DNA of 52,579 nt from Rhodoferax sp. (GTDB lineage Bacteria; Pseudomonadota; Gammaproteobacteria; Burkholderiales; Burkholderiaceae_C): positions 1 to 52,579 of the forward strand of contig JARLJH010000013.1 of the NCBI GenBank assembly GCA_031291305.1, in the 5' to 3' direction. The notes under the pieces are model-generated. The model was given only the letters and a program-made list of their open reading frames with translations, was not told the DNA's origin and searched no databases. This document shows positions 46,372-52,579 of this stretch, piece after piece (position 1 is the first letter of the stretch; each line of letters begins with the position of its first letter). The position numbers were made by a program, and so were the translations under genes.

Positions 46372-47398
46372 CCACCAGGCCGCCCGCTGGGTGGTTGGCC
46401 AAGGTCAGACTGCCACCATGCTTTTGGGCGATGTCATTGGCCGTGGCCAGGCCCAGGCCGACACCGCCCGTGTGCCGGTTGCCTGAAGATTCTAGCCGGT
46501 AAAACGGCACCAGCACCTTGCCTAGCTCACTGTCGGCAATACCGGGACCATCATCATGCACTGAAATTTGTAGCTGCTCAGGCATATCCAGCAAGGAGAT
46601 ACGGGCACTTTTCCCATAACGCACGGCGTTATCGATCAAGTTGCCAACACAGCGACGCAGCGCCGAGGCTTGCGCCAGCAGGGGCACGACGCTGACGTTG
46701 CCCAACACTTGCACATCCTGCGCACTGTCCTGGGCGTTTTCAGCCAGTGTGTGCAGCAGTGAACCCACGTCCAGTAACACCATCGGCTCTTGGTCGGCCA
46801 AGCCACGCAGGTAGTCCAACGTGGTATGGATCATCTCGTTCATCTCCACAATGTCCTTGCCAAAACGCTCCCGGTCCAGCGGGTCAGACAGCGATTGCAC
46901 CCGCAGTGACAGACGCGTCAGCGGCGTGCGCAGGTCGTGAGACACAGCGGCGACAAACTGGTCGCGCTGCGCCATCTGCCGACGAATGCGCGCATGCATC
47001 TGGTTGAAGACACGGGTGGCTTCGCGGCACTCCAGCGTGCCCTCCTCCAGCATCGGCTCACGCTGGATGTCACAGCCGAGTTCCTTGGCGGCGCTGGCGA
47101 GCTTGCGCACCGGCTCGGACAGCCAATGCGCGCCCACCCAGGCAGCCAGCATCAGCATCACGACATCCATCAGTCCGCCCAGCTGAAGAATATCTGCCAA
47201 AGAATTCGTCGCAGGTATATCGCCCGTCGCACTCCACGTCGGCAGTAACTGCCCGGACAAAAGCGAAACCACCAATACCCGGCTGATCACAACGGTCAAC
47301 ACCAGCAACAGCGCCAGGCGGCCAAACAAACTAGCCGGTAAACCACTCTGCACCCAGCGATAGACGCGCAGTCTCAGCCGCGACATCAGCTGTGCCAC
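46331..47398 (-). CDS. Sensor histidine kinase (EnvZ-type)
   Basis: A 355-residue kinase with two transmembrane helices (about 24-48 and 77-94), a very short periplasmic loop (about 30 residues), HAMP, HisKA with [14 protein letters not shown] (H154) and an ATPase domain with [10 protein letters not shown] and [11 protein letters not shown]. The small loop argues for sensing in the membrane or cytosol rather than a large ligand. It starts at GTG 47398, with AAGGGG 6 nt before; an ATG at 47386 gives the classic TGATG overlap but lacks a site. It is co-transcribed with the OmpR-type regulator. Confidence 0.93.
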   Translation of the reverse strand: MAQLMSRLRLRVYRWVQSGLPASLFGRLALLLVLTVVISRVLVVSLLSGQLLPTWSATGDIPATNSLADILQLGGLMDVVMLMLAAWVGAHWLSEPVRKLASAAKELGCDIQREPMLEEGTLECREATRVFNQMHARIRRQMAQRDQFVAAVSHDLRTPLTRLSLRVQSLSDPLDRERFGKDIVEMNEMIHTTLDYLRGLADQEPMVLLDVGSLLHTLAENAQDSAQDVQVLGNVSVVPLLAQASALRRCVGNLIDNAVRYGKSARISLLDMPEQLQISVHDDGPGIADSELGKVLVPFYRLESSGNRHTGGVGLGLATANDIAQKHGGSLTLANHPAGGLVATLRLPRRVRRTA

Positions 47399-48126
47399 AC
47401 CGGTCCCCCTTGCACCGACTGGACGTTGAACATGTAACCAACACCCCGTACGGTCTTGATCATTGGGGGTGCCAGCGGGTCTTGCGCGAGTTTTTGCCGC
47501 AGACGCGACACCAGCAGGTCAATGCTGCGTTCAAACACATCCATGGTCCGCCCACGGGCCTGCGCGACCAACTGGTTGCGACTGAACAGATGCCGGGGGG
47601 TCTGCAAAAAGGTGGAAAGCAGCCGGAATTCGGCGTTTGACAGGACCACCGTCAGTCCGGCAGGTGACTTCAGGGTGCGTTCACCACGGTGCAGCACCCA
47701 GCCGTCAAAATGAATCACGTCGCTGTCCAACACCGCCGCGACGCAGTCCTCGGACGACTTGGCCCGGCGCAACACGGTGTGAATACGTGCCACCAGCTCA
47801 CGTGGCTCGAAAGGTTTGCTGATGTAATCGTCAGCGCCATTTTCCAGACCCATGATGCGGTCATAGATACCCCGACGTGCGCTCAGCATGATGACAGGAA
47901 TCGCCGAACGTTGGCGAATTTGCCTGGACAACTGCAAGCCGTCCACACCGGGCAACATCACATCGAGCACCACCAGATTCACCGGATGGCGCTCCAGCTC
48001 CGCCCACATGGTGGTGCCGTCGCAAGCGGTGTGCACGGCAAAGTTGAAGCCTTTCAGGTACTCACCCAGCAAGTCAGTGATTTCGGCATCGTCATCAACG
48101 ATCAGGATATGTGAATGTGGCTTCAT
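47386..48126 (-). CDS. OmpR/PhoB-type response regulator
   Basis: A 246-residue regulator: receiver (1-120) with acidic pair DDD at 11-13, phospho-acceptor D55 in LVVLDVMLPGVDG, and a winged-helix DNA-binding domain (about 140-240) with the recognition helix around RTMDVFERSIDLLVSRLRQKL, here cited in part. It partners with the kinase immediately downstream, the genes overlapping by 13 bp. The neighbouring divergent EF-hand gene, with a CTTTGTA dyad in between, is a plausible target. Confidence 0.94.
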   Translation of the reverse strand: MKPHSHILIVDDDAEITDLLGEYLKGFNFAVHTACDGTTMWAELERHPVNLVVLDVMLPGVDGLQLSRQIRQRSAIPVIMLSARRGIYDRIMGLENGADDYISKPFEPRELVARIHTVLRRAKSSEDCVAAVLDSDVIHFDGWVLHRGERTLKSPAGLTVVLSNAEFRLLSTFLQTPRHLFSRNQLVAQARGRTMDVFERSIDLLVSRLRQKLAQDPLAPPMIKTVRGVGYMFNVQSVQGGPVWHS

Positions 48127-48227
48127 GACGAACAACGTTGGATCAAAAGCCAGTTTAGGCGGGAGAAATCAGGTCAATAAGAGGAATAAGCCGGTATTTC
48201 GCGCACTGTTGAGCTGCTCCGGCATGC

Positions 48228-48251
48228 CTTTGTACCGAGCCTGATACAAAG
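48228..48251. promoter_or_regulatory. CTTTGTA-N10-TACAAAG dyad between regulator and EF-hand genes
   Basis: Perfect 7-bp arms at 48228-48234 and 48245-48251, about 75 bp before the EF-hand start. A candidate operator for the adjacent OmpR-type regulator, though such regulators usually prefer direct repeats. Confidence 0.4.
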
Positions 48252-48324
48252 CAGACATAGCAGAGATACCGACGGGTTTGACAATGACACCATCATTCCC
48301 ACCGACTCTCTAAAGGAAAGAATC

Positions 48325-48654
48325 ATGGGCTCAATCTCTGGTGTCGTTGGCGTCAGTAATGCTTGGGACAATGTCCATACCCTGCACCGTCAAATGCAGG
48401 CCAAGAAGCTTGCCAAAGTGGACGCCGACGTCAGCGGAAGTGACGATCAGTCTGAATTGAGCACCACACTCAGTGATATCAGCCCCAAAAACGCTGGCAT
48501 CACACTGAATGCGCAAGAGCAGTTCACCAGCTTGGACAGCATCACCAGCTTTGCCACCGCAGACATCAATGGCGACGGCAGCTTGAGCCAAACAACATTT
48601 GACGCCGACAAGCCTAGTGGCACCAACAGCACACTAAGCAGTACATCCCGATAG
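48325..48654 (+). CDS. Small EF-hand protein
   Basis: A 109-residue acidic, Ser/Thr-rich protein without signal peptide. One good EF-hand loop, DINGDGSLSQTTF (about residues 80-92), and a degenerate one, DADVSGSDDQSEL (about 33-45), would bind calcium. AAAGGAAAG precedes the ATG. It stands divergent from an OmpR/EnvZ-type pair and ends 7 bp from the convergent ligase gene. The N-terminal block SISGVVGVSNAWDNV, and the AW...Q..AK...KVDADVSG pattern, recur in EF-hand families I recall in betaproteobacteria and xanthomonads; function unknown. Confidence 0.8.
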   Translation: MGSISGVVGVSNAWDNVHTLHRQMQAKKLAKVDADVSGSDDQSELSTTLSDISPKNAGITLNAQEQFTSLDSITSFATADINGDGSLSQTTFDADKPSGTNSTLSSTSR

Positions 48655-48661
48655 CGTTCGT

Positions 48662-49570
48662 CTACTCTTGGTCACGCACTCTCAAAAAAGAAGCGAATCG
48701 CGGTAAGCCCTTGGGCGTGCGGTCACGATAGCGGTAAGTAACCACGCTGCCCACGGCGGGCGGGTTCTCGCGCTGGGCGTCGGTAAAGCCCGTACCTAGT
48801 GCAAAACGCTGGCCGTTGGGCATCTCCAGCAGCAAGGCGCCCAACTTGCCCGCATTGCGGCCCTTGCCAGGCCGGTGAGCCACCACGCGGGCATCGTCAT
48901 CAGGTGCCAACTTGAACTTGAGCAAGGCATCGCTGCGCCCAGGCGACCACAAGGCGTTGGCGCGGTGCAGCACCAAACCTTCACCCCCATCCTTCACCGT
49001 TTGCTGCAGCAATACCTGCAAAGCCGCAGCATCTGCCACTCGCTGTTGTGGCACCGCTTGCAGCCACGGCTGATGCACCTGCGCCACCACACGCTCGATG
49101 GTTTGCGCGCGCTCGGCAAACGGCTCTTGGGAACCCGGCAGATCAAAAATCATGTAGCGCAGTTGATGCCAATCCGCATCCACCGGCAAGTCGCGCCGCA
49201 CGGTGCCCGACAACTCATCAAATCGCCCCCGGCCCAGCCACAGCTCGCCATCCAGCGCAGTCTTGGGCAAGGCGGCGATGAACCAGCCCGGCGCGGCAAT
49301 GGTCCGGCCACTGCGAAAGCGCAGGCTCTGGCCGTCCCAGAAAGCGCGCACGCCGTCAAGCTTTTCGCTCACCAGATAGGCGTTGGGGTTGTGCCCGACA
49401 GACCATAGTCCAGCCAGCATCAGCGCCGGGGCGGCCCCTGCAGACGCTGCTTCTGCAGGTCCCTGAACACCCGACAGAGCCCTGGCGGTGGCGGAAAAAG
49501 TGGGCAGCAGGGCCGTACCCCACAGCAGCGTCAAACACGCTGCAGACACAAGCGATCGCGATGGATGCAT
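48662..49570 (-). CDS. Periplasmic ATP-dependent DNA ligase (LigE-type)
   Basis: A 302-residue minimal ATP-dependent ligase with an N-terminal signal peptide (about 1-30). The nucleotidyl-transfer lysine is K70 in SEKLDGVRAF, followed by DGELWLGRG, the FDLPG motif, EGLVLHRANA and KFKLAPDDDA. The C-terminal OB-fold ends with VTYRYRDRTPKGLPRF. The leader implies action in the periplasm, as proposed for LigE during DNA uptake. AGGGGGA lies before ATG 49570. The competence link is family knowledge, not shown here. Confidence 0.9.
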   Translation of the reverse strand: MHPSRSLVSAACLTLLWGTALLPTFSATARALSGVQGPAEAASAGAAPALMLAGLWSVGHNPNAYLVSEKLDGVRAFWDGQSLRFRSGRTIAAPGWFIAALPKTALDGELWLGRGRFDELSGTVRRDLPVDADWHQLRYMIFDLPGSQEPFAERAQTIERVVAQVHQPWLQAVPQQRVADAAALQVLLQQTVKDGGEGLVLHRANALWSPGRSDALLKFKLAPDDDARVVAHRPGKGRNAGKLGALLLEMPNGQRFALGTGFTDAQRENPPAVGSVVTYRYRDRTPKGLPRFASFLRVRDQE

Positions 49571-49593
49571 GAAAATCCCCCTGAAACTTATAG

Positions 49594-49649
49594 ATGAAAT
49601 CGGCCTCTAGCCCTTGACTGATAAGGACTGAATGCTCACTTATTGAATC
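49594..49649 (-). repeat. Short dispersed repeat, copy 8 (between HNH gene and ligase gene)
   Basis: The minus strand reads GTGAGCA-N19-GGGCTAG followed by AGGCC, core 49607-49639, with a CCTT/AAGG hairpin in the middle. It fills almost the whole gap between the HNH stop and the ligase start. Confidence 0.75.
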
Positions 49650-50205
49650 AGGCCGCCAAACGCGACGACTTCGGCACGTGGGCCATCAAAAACTCCATCT
49701 GGTCCACCAGGATGCGACGATTGCGCAAGATGAAGTCTTCCCACAGGCTGGGCACATACGGCGTGTACAGCAGCGGCATATGCGCCTGCTCGGGTGTGCG
49801 GTGGCTCTTGCGATGGTTGCAGGGCCTGCAGGCCGTGACCACGTTCATCCAGGTGTCGATGCCGTGCTGCGCGAACGGGATGATGTGCTCGCGCGTCAAG
49901 TCATGCTCGTCAAACAGGTCTCCACAGTAAGCGCAGATATTGCGGTCGCGGGCAAACAGCTTGGCATTGGTCAGGCCGGGACGCAACTCGAAAGGATTGA
50001 TGTTGGGCACGCCCTTGGTGCCGATGATGCTGGAGACCGCAATGATTGACTGCTTGCCGGTGATGGCGTTGTGCCCTCCGTGGAACACAGCCACCTCGTG
50101 GCCCATTTCCCAGCGGACTTCTTCAGCGGCGTAATGAATCACCGCCTGTTCCAGCGAAATCCACGATTGGGGCAGCCCCTGGGCTGACAGCTTCAAGACT
50201 TTCAA
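49648..50205 (-). CDS. HNH endonuclease
   Basis: A 185-residue HNH protein with a Cys4-type zinc site: C91/C94 in CAYCG and C126/C129 in CRPCNHRK, and the catalytic core H107 (TREHIIP), N121 and H131. It starts at TTG 50205, supported by AGGAG about 7 nt upstream. Such stand-alone HNH genes are common next to core genes in Burkholderiales; the substrate is unknown. A dispersed repeat fills the gap to the ligase gene. Confidence 0.9.
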   Translation of the reverse strand: MKVLKLSAQGLPQSWISLEQAVIHYAAEEVRWEMGHEVAVFHGGHNAITGKQSIIAVSSIIGTKGVPNINPFELRPGLTNAKLFARDRNICAYCGDLFDEHDLTREHIIPFAQHGIDTWMNVVTACRPCNHRKSHRTPEQAHMPLLYTPYVPSLWEDFILRNRRILVDQMEFLMAHVPKSSRLAA

Positions 50206-50358
50206 AACACGACTCCTGTAAAAAAGACGTTCTCCGAAACCCGCTCAACACCCGACTCTGGTCACAACCCTCATCCATTTCCACACACTGCAAATGCAGG
50301 AAACGCGCCAACTCTCATCGCTTGACCAGTCTAGGACACAATATACCCCCTTTATGTG

Positions 50359-50413
50359 TCAAATTGACTTCAAGCGCTTTTTATACGTGCGCATATTGCT
50401 ACTAAATCAATAA
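50359..50413 (-). repeat. Short dispersed repeat, copy 9 (ribF leader)
   Basis: A variant with the same geometry: on the minus strand AGTAGCA-N19-GCGCTTG, core 50371-50403. It ends 3 bp before the ribF start codon and leaves no recognisable ribosome site there. Confidence 0.6.
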
Positions 50414-50416
50414 CAG

Positions 50417-51415
50417 ATGATGAAGATTTTCAGAGGTTTCAAGCACCCGGACATCGCCCGGGCCTGTGCCTTGACAATTGGCAACTTTGACGGCGTGCAC
50501 CGTGGCCACCAGGCCATGCTCTCACTGCTCAAGGGCGAGGCACAACAACGCGGCATCCCCAGCTGCGTGCTGACCTTCGAGCCGCACCCGCGCGACTTCT
50601 TTGCCGGGCTCACCCACAACCCCGACCTGGCACCGGCCCGCGTCGGCACCCTGCGCGACAAGCTGAACGATCTCAACACCTGCGGCGTCGACCAGACGGT
50701 GGTATTGCCGTTTGACGCACAGCTGGCCAACCTGTCGCCGCAAGCCTTCATCGACACCGTGTTGTTGCAAGGCCTGGGCGCGCGCTACGTGCTGGTCGGT
50801 GACGATTTCCGCTTTGGCCAGCGGCGTGCGGGTGACTACACCTTGCTGGATGCCGCCGGGCTCAAGCAAGGCTTCGATGTGGCTCGCATGAACAGCTACG
50901 AGGTGCACAAGCTGCGCGTCTCCAGTTCAGCCGTGCGCGACGCACTGTCCGAGGGCCGCATGGCCGACGCCACCGCCTTGCTGGGCCACCCCTACTGCAT
51001 CTCGGGCCATGTCGTGCATGGCCGCAAACTAGGTCGCACGCTGGGCTTCAAGACGCTCAATCTGCGCTTCGCGCACTGGAAGCCCGCCGCCAGAGGCATC
51101 TTTGCAGTGCTGGTGTTTGGTTTGTCTGAGCAGCCGCTGCGCGGCGTCGCCAATCTGGGCGTGCGCCCCTCGCTGGACCCGAAAGACGTCAACGGCGGGC
51201 GCGTGCTGCTGGAAACCCACTGCCTGGACTGGCCCCAACACCTGGGAACAGAAGGCGCCTACGGCAAAATCATCAGCGTGGAGTTGCTGCACAAACTGCA
51301 CGACGAACTCAAATACGACTCCCTGGACGCATTGACTGCTGGCATCAGCAAGGATTGCCAAGATGCTCGTGGCTATTTCGATGCCCACCCGTGGCTAGGC
51401 GCCACCAAAACCTGA
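50417..51415 (+). CDS. ribF: Bifunctional riboflavin kinase / FAD synthetase
   Basis: A 332-residue enzyme making FMN from riboflavin and FAD from FMN. The FAD-synthetase half has GNFDGVHRGH (22-31) and FEPHPRDFF; the C-terminal flavokinase half (about 185-320) has GRKLGRTLGFKTLNL and GVANLGVRPS. It has no evident ribosome site, because a dispersed repeat ends 3 bp before ATG 50417. The expected neighbour ileS begins 1040 bp further on, the gap being occupied by an EF-hand gene and a decayed second copy of the ribF 3' end. Confidence 0.96.
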   Translation: MMKIFRGFKHPDIARACALTIGNFDGVHRGHQAMLSLLKGEAQQRGIPSCVLTFEPHPRDFFAGLTHNPDLAPARVGTLRDKLNDLNTCGVDQTVVLPFDAQLANLSPQAFIDTVLLQGLGARYVLVGDDFRFGQRRAGDYTLLDAAGLKQGFDVARMNSYEVHKLRVSSSAVRDALSEGRMADATALLGHPYCISGHVVHGRKLGRTLGFKTLNLRFAHWKPAARGIFAVLVFGLSEQPLRGVANLGVRPSLDPKDVNGGRVLLETHCLDWPQHLGTEGAYGKIISVELLHKLHDELKYDSLDALTAGISKDCQDARGYFDAHPWLGATKT

Positions 51416-51525
51416 AACCACCACGACTTGGGCTCCGTTTTACCGTCCCAACGGTGTCATTTATCGACACAGTAACCGGACAATTTATCTGCCGTATACG
51501 CTTTGAGTAACCTGCTGGTAGTGCG

Positions 51526-52071
51526 TCAAACCAACTTATCAACGTTCTTGCCCAACTTGGACGGGTCGGTATTGGTGCTATCAGTGGTCGAAACTGAAGG
51601 ATGCTTCATGGCATAGACGGCCGCTTCCTGGGTGGAAACCACACCATCCTCGTTGGTGTCGGCTTTGGCATAGGTTGTGGAAGAACTGCTCGCGCTGCTC
51701 GATTTTCCTGCTCCACCCGCGCCGCCCGATTTTTCTGCTCCATCCGCGCCGCCCGGCTTTGCTGCGCCACCAGTGCCACCTTGCGAGTTGATTGATTGAG
51801 GTTTCAGGTTGCCATTTTTAATGGCGGCTTCAATGTCTGACTTTCCAATGCTTCCGGCTTTCTTCGTATCGATGGCGTCGTACATTTTTGCGGCATCGTC
51901 GCTGGACACGCCTTTGGCAGTCAATCCAGAAATGAATTGGTCTTTGGTAACTTTGCCGGTGTTGTTGGGATCAAGGTCGCTCATCATCTTGGAGGCCATC
52001 GTGGATGCCATCTTTGATGAATCGACCCCCCCACCACTTCCGTTTGCAACGGGACTGATTGATAGAGACAT
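51526..52071 (-). CDS. EF-hand calcium-binding protein
   Basis: A 181-residue protein with three recognisable EF-hand loops: DLDPNNTGKVTKDQF (about 32-46), DTKKAGSIGKSDIE (about 68-81, degenerate) and DTNEDGVVSTQEA (about 138-150). Between the second and third lies a Gly/Ala/Ser-rich linker with repeated GGAxGAxKSG units. There is no signal peptide. AAGGAGA lies before the ATG. It is oriented against ribF and ileS, and splits these normally adjacent genes. A second EF-hand gene lies 3 kb upstream. A calcium sensor or buffer by domain; role unknown. Confidence 0.88.
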   Translation of the reverse strand: MSLSISPVANGSGGGVDSSKMASTMASKMMSDLDPNNTGKVTKDQFISGLTAKGVSSDDAAKMYDAIDTKKAGSIGKSDIEAAIKNGNLKPQSINSQGGTGGAAKPGGADGAEKSGGAGGAGKSSSASSSSTTYAKADTNEDGVVSTQEAAVYAMKHPSVSTTDSTNTDPSKLGKNVDKLV

Positions 52072-52168
52072 ACTGATCTCCTTGGGTTGGTTTGTGAGTC
52101 CCAGTCAACTGGATTCTTGTTCTCAATATCGACATGGTTTTCCCAAACTTGACGGTCTGAGATATAAA

Positions 52169-52189
52169 TTTGTGCAAATGCTGCACAAA
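52169..52189. promoter_or_regulatory. TTTGTGCA-N5-TGCACAAA dyad upstream of the EF-hand gene
   Basis: Perfect 8-bp arms with a 5-nt spacer, 98 bp before the EF-hand start. A likely operator; it resembles the CTTTGTA/TACAAAG dyad before the other EF-hand gene only in general form. Confidence 0.45.
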
Positions 52190-52312
52190 GGCCTGCGGCG
52201 AAGGGCGCGCGCCGAAGGCATTCGCATACGTTGACCTGTCCTCGCGCATGATTTCGCCCCAAAACCGCACGCGCATGCCCCAGCCGCCACACCGTGCGTT
52301 GAAGTTGCTCGT

Positions 52313-52442
52313 AAAGGCCTACGGTAAAATCCAGCGACCCGCGCGGCAACACCGACTGCACGACGAACTCAAAACGAATCTCTGGTCGCATTGACCGCTG
52401 GCATCCGTCAAGATGGCCAAGATGCCCGTGACTACTTTGCCT
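52313..52442 (+). pseudogene. Decayed duplicate of the ribF 3' end
   Basis: The stretch aligns to ribF 51255-51395 with clear matches: GGCCTACGGTAAAATC, CTGCACGACGAACTCAAA, TGACCGCTGGCATC and CAAGATGCCCGTG all have counterparts there. It encodes AYGKI and LHDELK in one frame and ALTAGI and QDARDYF in another, so it is frameshifted. It ends 12 bp before ileS. It probably marks the original ribF end beside ileS, left behind after the EF-hand gene arrived. The rest of 52072-52312 shows no gene. Confidence 0.8.
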
Positions 52443-52454
52443 TTCCGCCACACC

Positions 52455-52579
52455 ATGACCACTCAAACCGATTACCGCAGCACCCTGAACCTGCCCGACA
52501 CCGCATTCCCCATGCGTGGCGACCTGCCCAAACGCGAGCCCGTCTGGGTCAAAGCCTGGGAGGACAAAGGGCTTTACAA
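52455..52579 (+). CDS. ileS: Isoleucine-tRNA ligase, N-terminal fragment
   Basis: The first 41 codons run off the window. The peptide [16 protein letters not shown], then [12 protein letters not shown] and [11 protein letters not shown], is the standard N-terminus of bacterial IleS. The gene is truncated only by the window edge. Confidence 0.92.
   Translation, partial: MTTQTDYRSTLNLPDTAFPMRGDLPKREPVWVKAWEDKGLY

Noticed and set aside
50322-50347. TTGACC followed by TATACC before ribF as a sigma-70 promoter.
   Set aside because: The spacer is about 14 bp, shorter than the usual 16-18; not reported as a feature.
50206-50416. A possible FMN riboswitch before ribF.
   Set aside because: No conserved FMN-aptamer segments are visible, and the last 55 bp belong to the dispersed repeat.

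Overview
The window looks like a chromosomal segment of a betaproteobacterium, most likely Comamonadaceae close to Rhodoferax/Polaromonas. The grounds are GC-rich coding sequence, MKKSLIALAVLAASGA-type porins, ubiquinone hydroxylase Coq7, a class I PHA synthase, a double-length UvrA, the ribF-ileS neighbourhood, and a dispersed short repeat of a kind I recall from that family. This is an inference from gene content; no search was run. About 42 protein genes are supported. I see no tRNA, rRNA or CRISPR array.

Layout. 0-8.1 kb: a GTG-started histone-deacetylase-family amidohydrolase, then four same-strand signalling genes: a secreted solute-binding protein, a membrane PAS/PAS histidine kinase, a single-domain response regulator, and a REC-GAF-GGDEF-EAL protein. 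8.1-14.3 kb: a 2068-residue tandem UvrA whose linkers carry in-frame repeat insertions. 14.3-21.3 kb: envelope genes, namely the coupled DUF2844/DUF3443 pair, a DUF4160/DUF2442 pair bracketed by copies of a porin 3' untranslated region, and three porins. 21.3-27.4 kb: coq7, an OsmC protein, ilvA coupled to a 5'-nucleotidase, a BacA/SbmA-like ABC exporter and an unknown protein. 27.6-35.6 kb: a FUSC membrane protein, phaC, a three-gene polar amino-acid ABC importer, and an iron alcohol dehydrogenase with an FNR-like box upstream. 35.6-37.5 kb: an accessory island with a 393-bp element bounded by perfect 22-bp inverted repeats and a serine recombinase with palindromic res-like sites. 37.5-45.0 kb: a fatty-acid desaturase, an RsmB-like rRNA methyltransferase, and a TolC/MacA/MacB-like tripartite efflux operon. 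45.0-52.6 kb: purN, yceH, an OmpR/EnvZ-type pair, two EF-hand proteins, a periplasmic ATP-dependent DNA ligase, an HNH nuclease, ribF and the start of ileS.

Three structural observations stand out. First, nine copies of a short repeat share the spaced pattern (A/G)(A/T)TAGCT-N19-GGGCTAG, or a near match, with the gap always exactly 19 nt. Three lie in frame inside uvrA and two inside the ABC exporter gene; one supplies the purN stop codon and one forms the ribF leader. Second, two gene insertions (DUF4160/DUF2442 and the second EF-hand gene) are each flanked by a duplicated piece of the neighbouring gene's 3' end, which looks like a recombination scar. Third, the first signalling operon couples a periplasmic binding protein with no transporter to a kinase and a c-di-GMP enzyme, and is the best candidate here for an undescribed sensory system.
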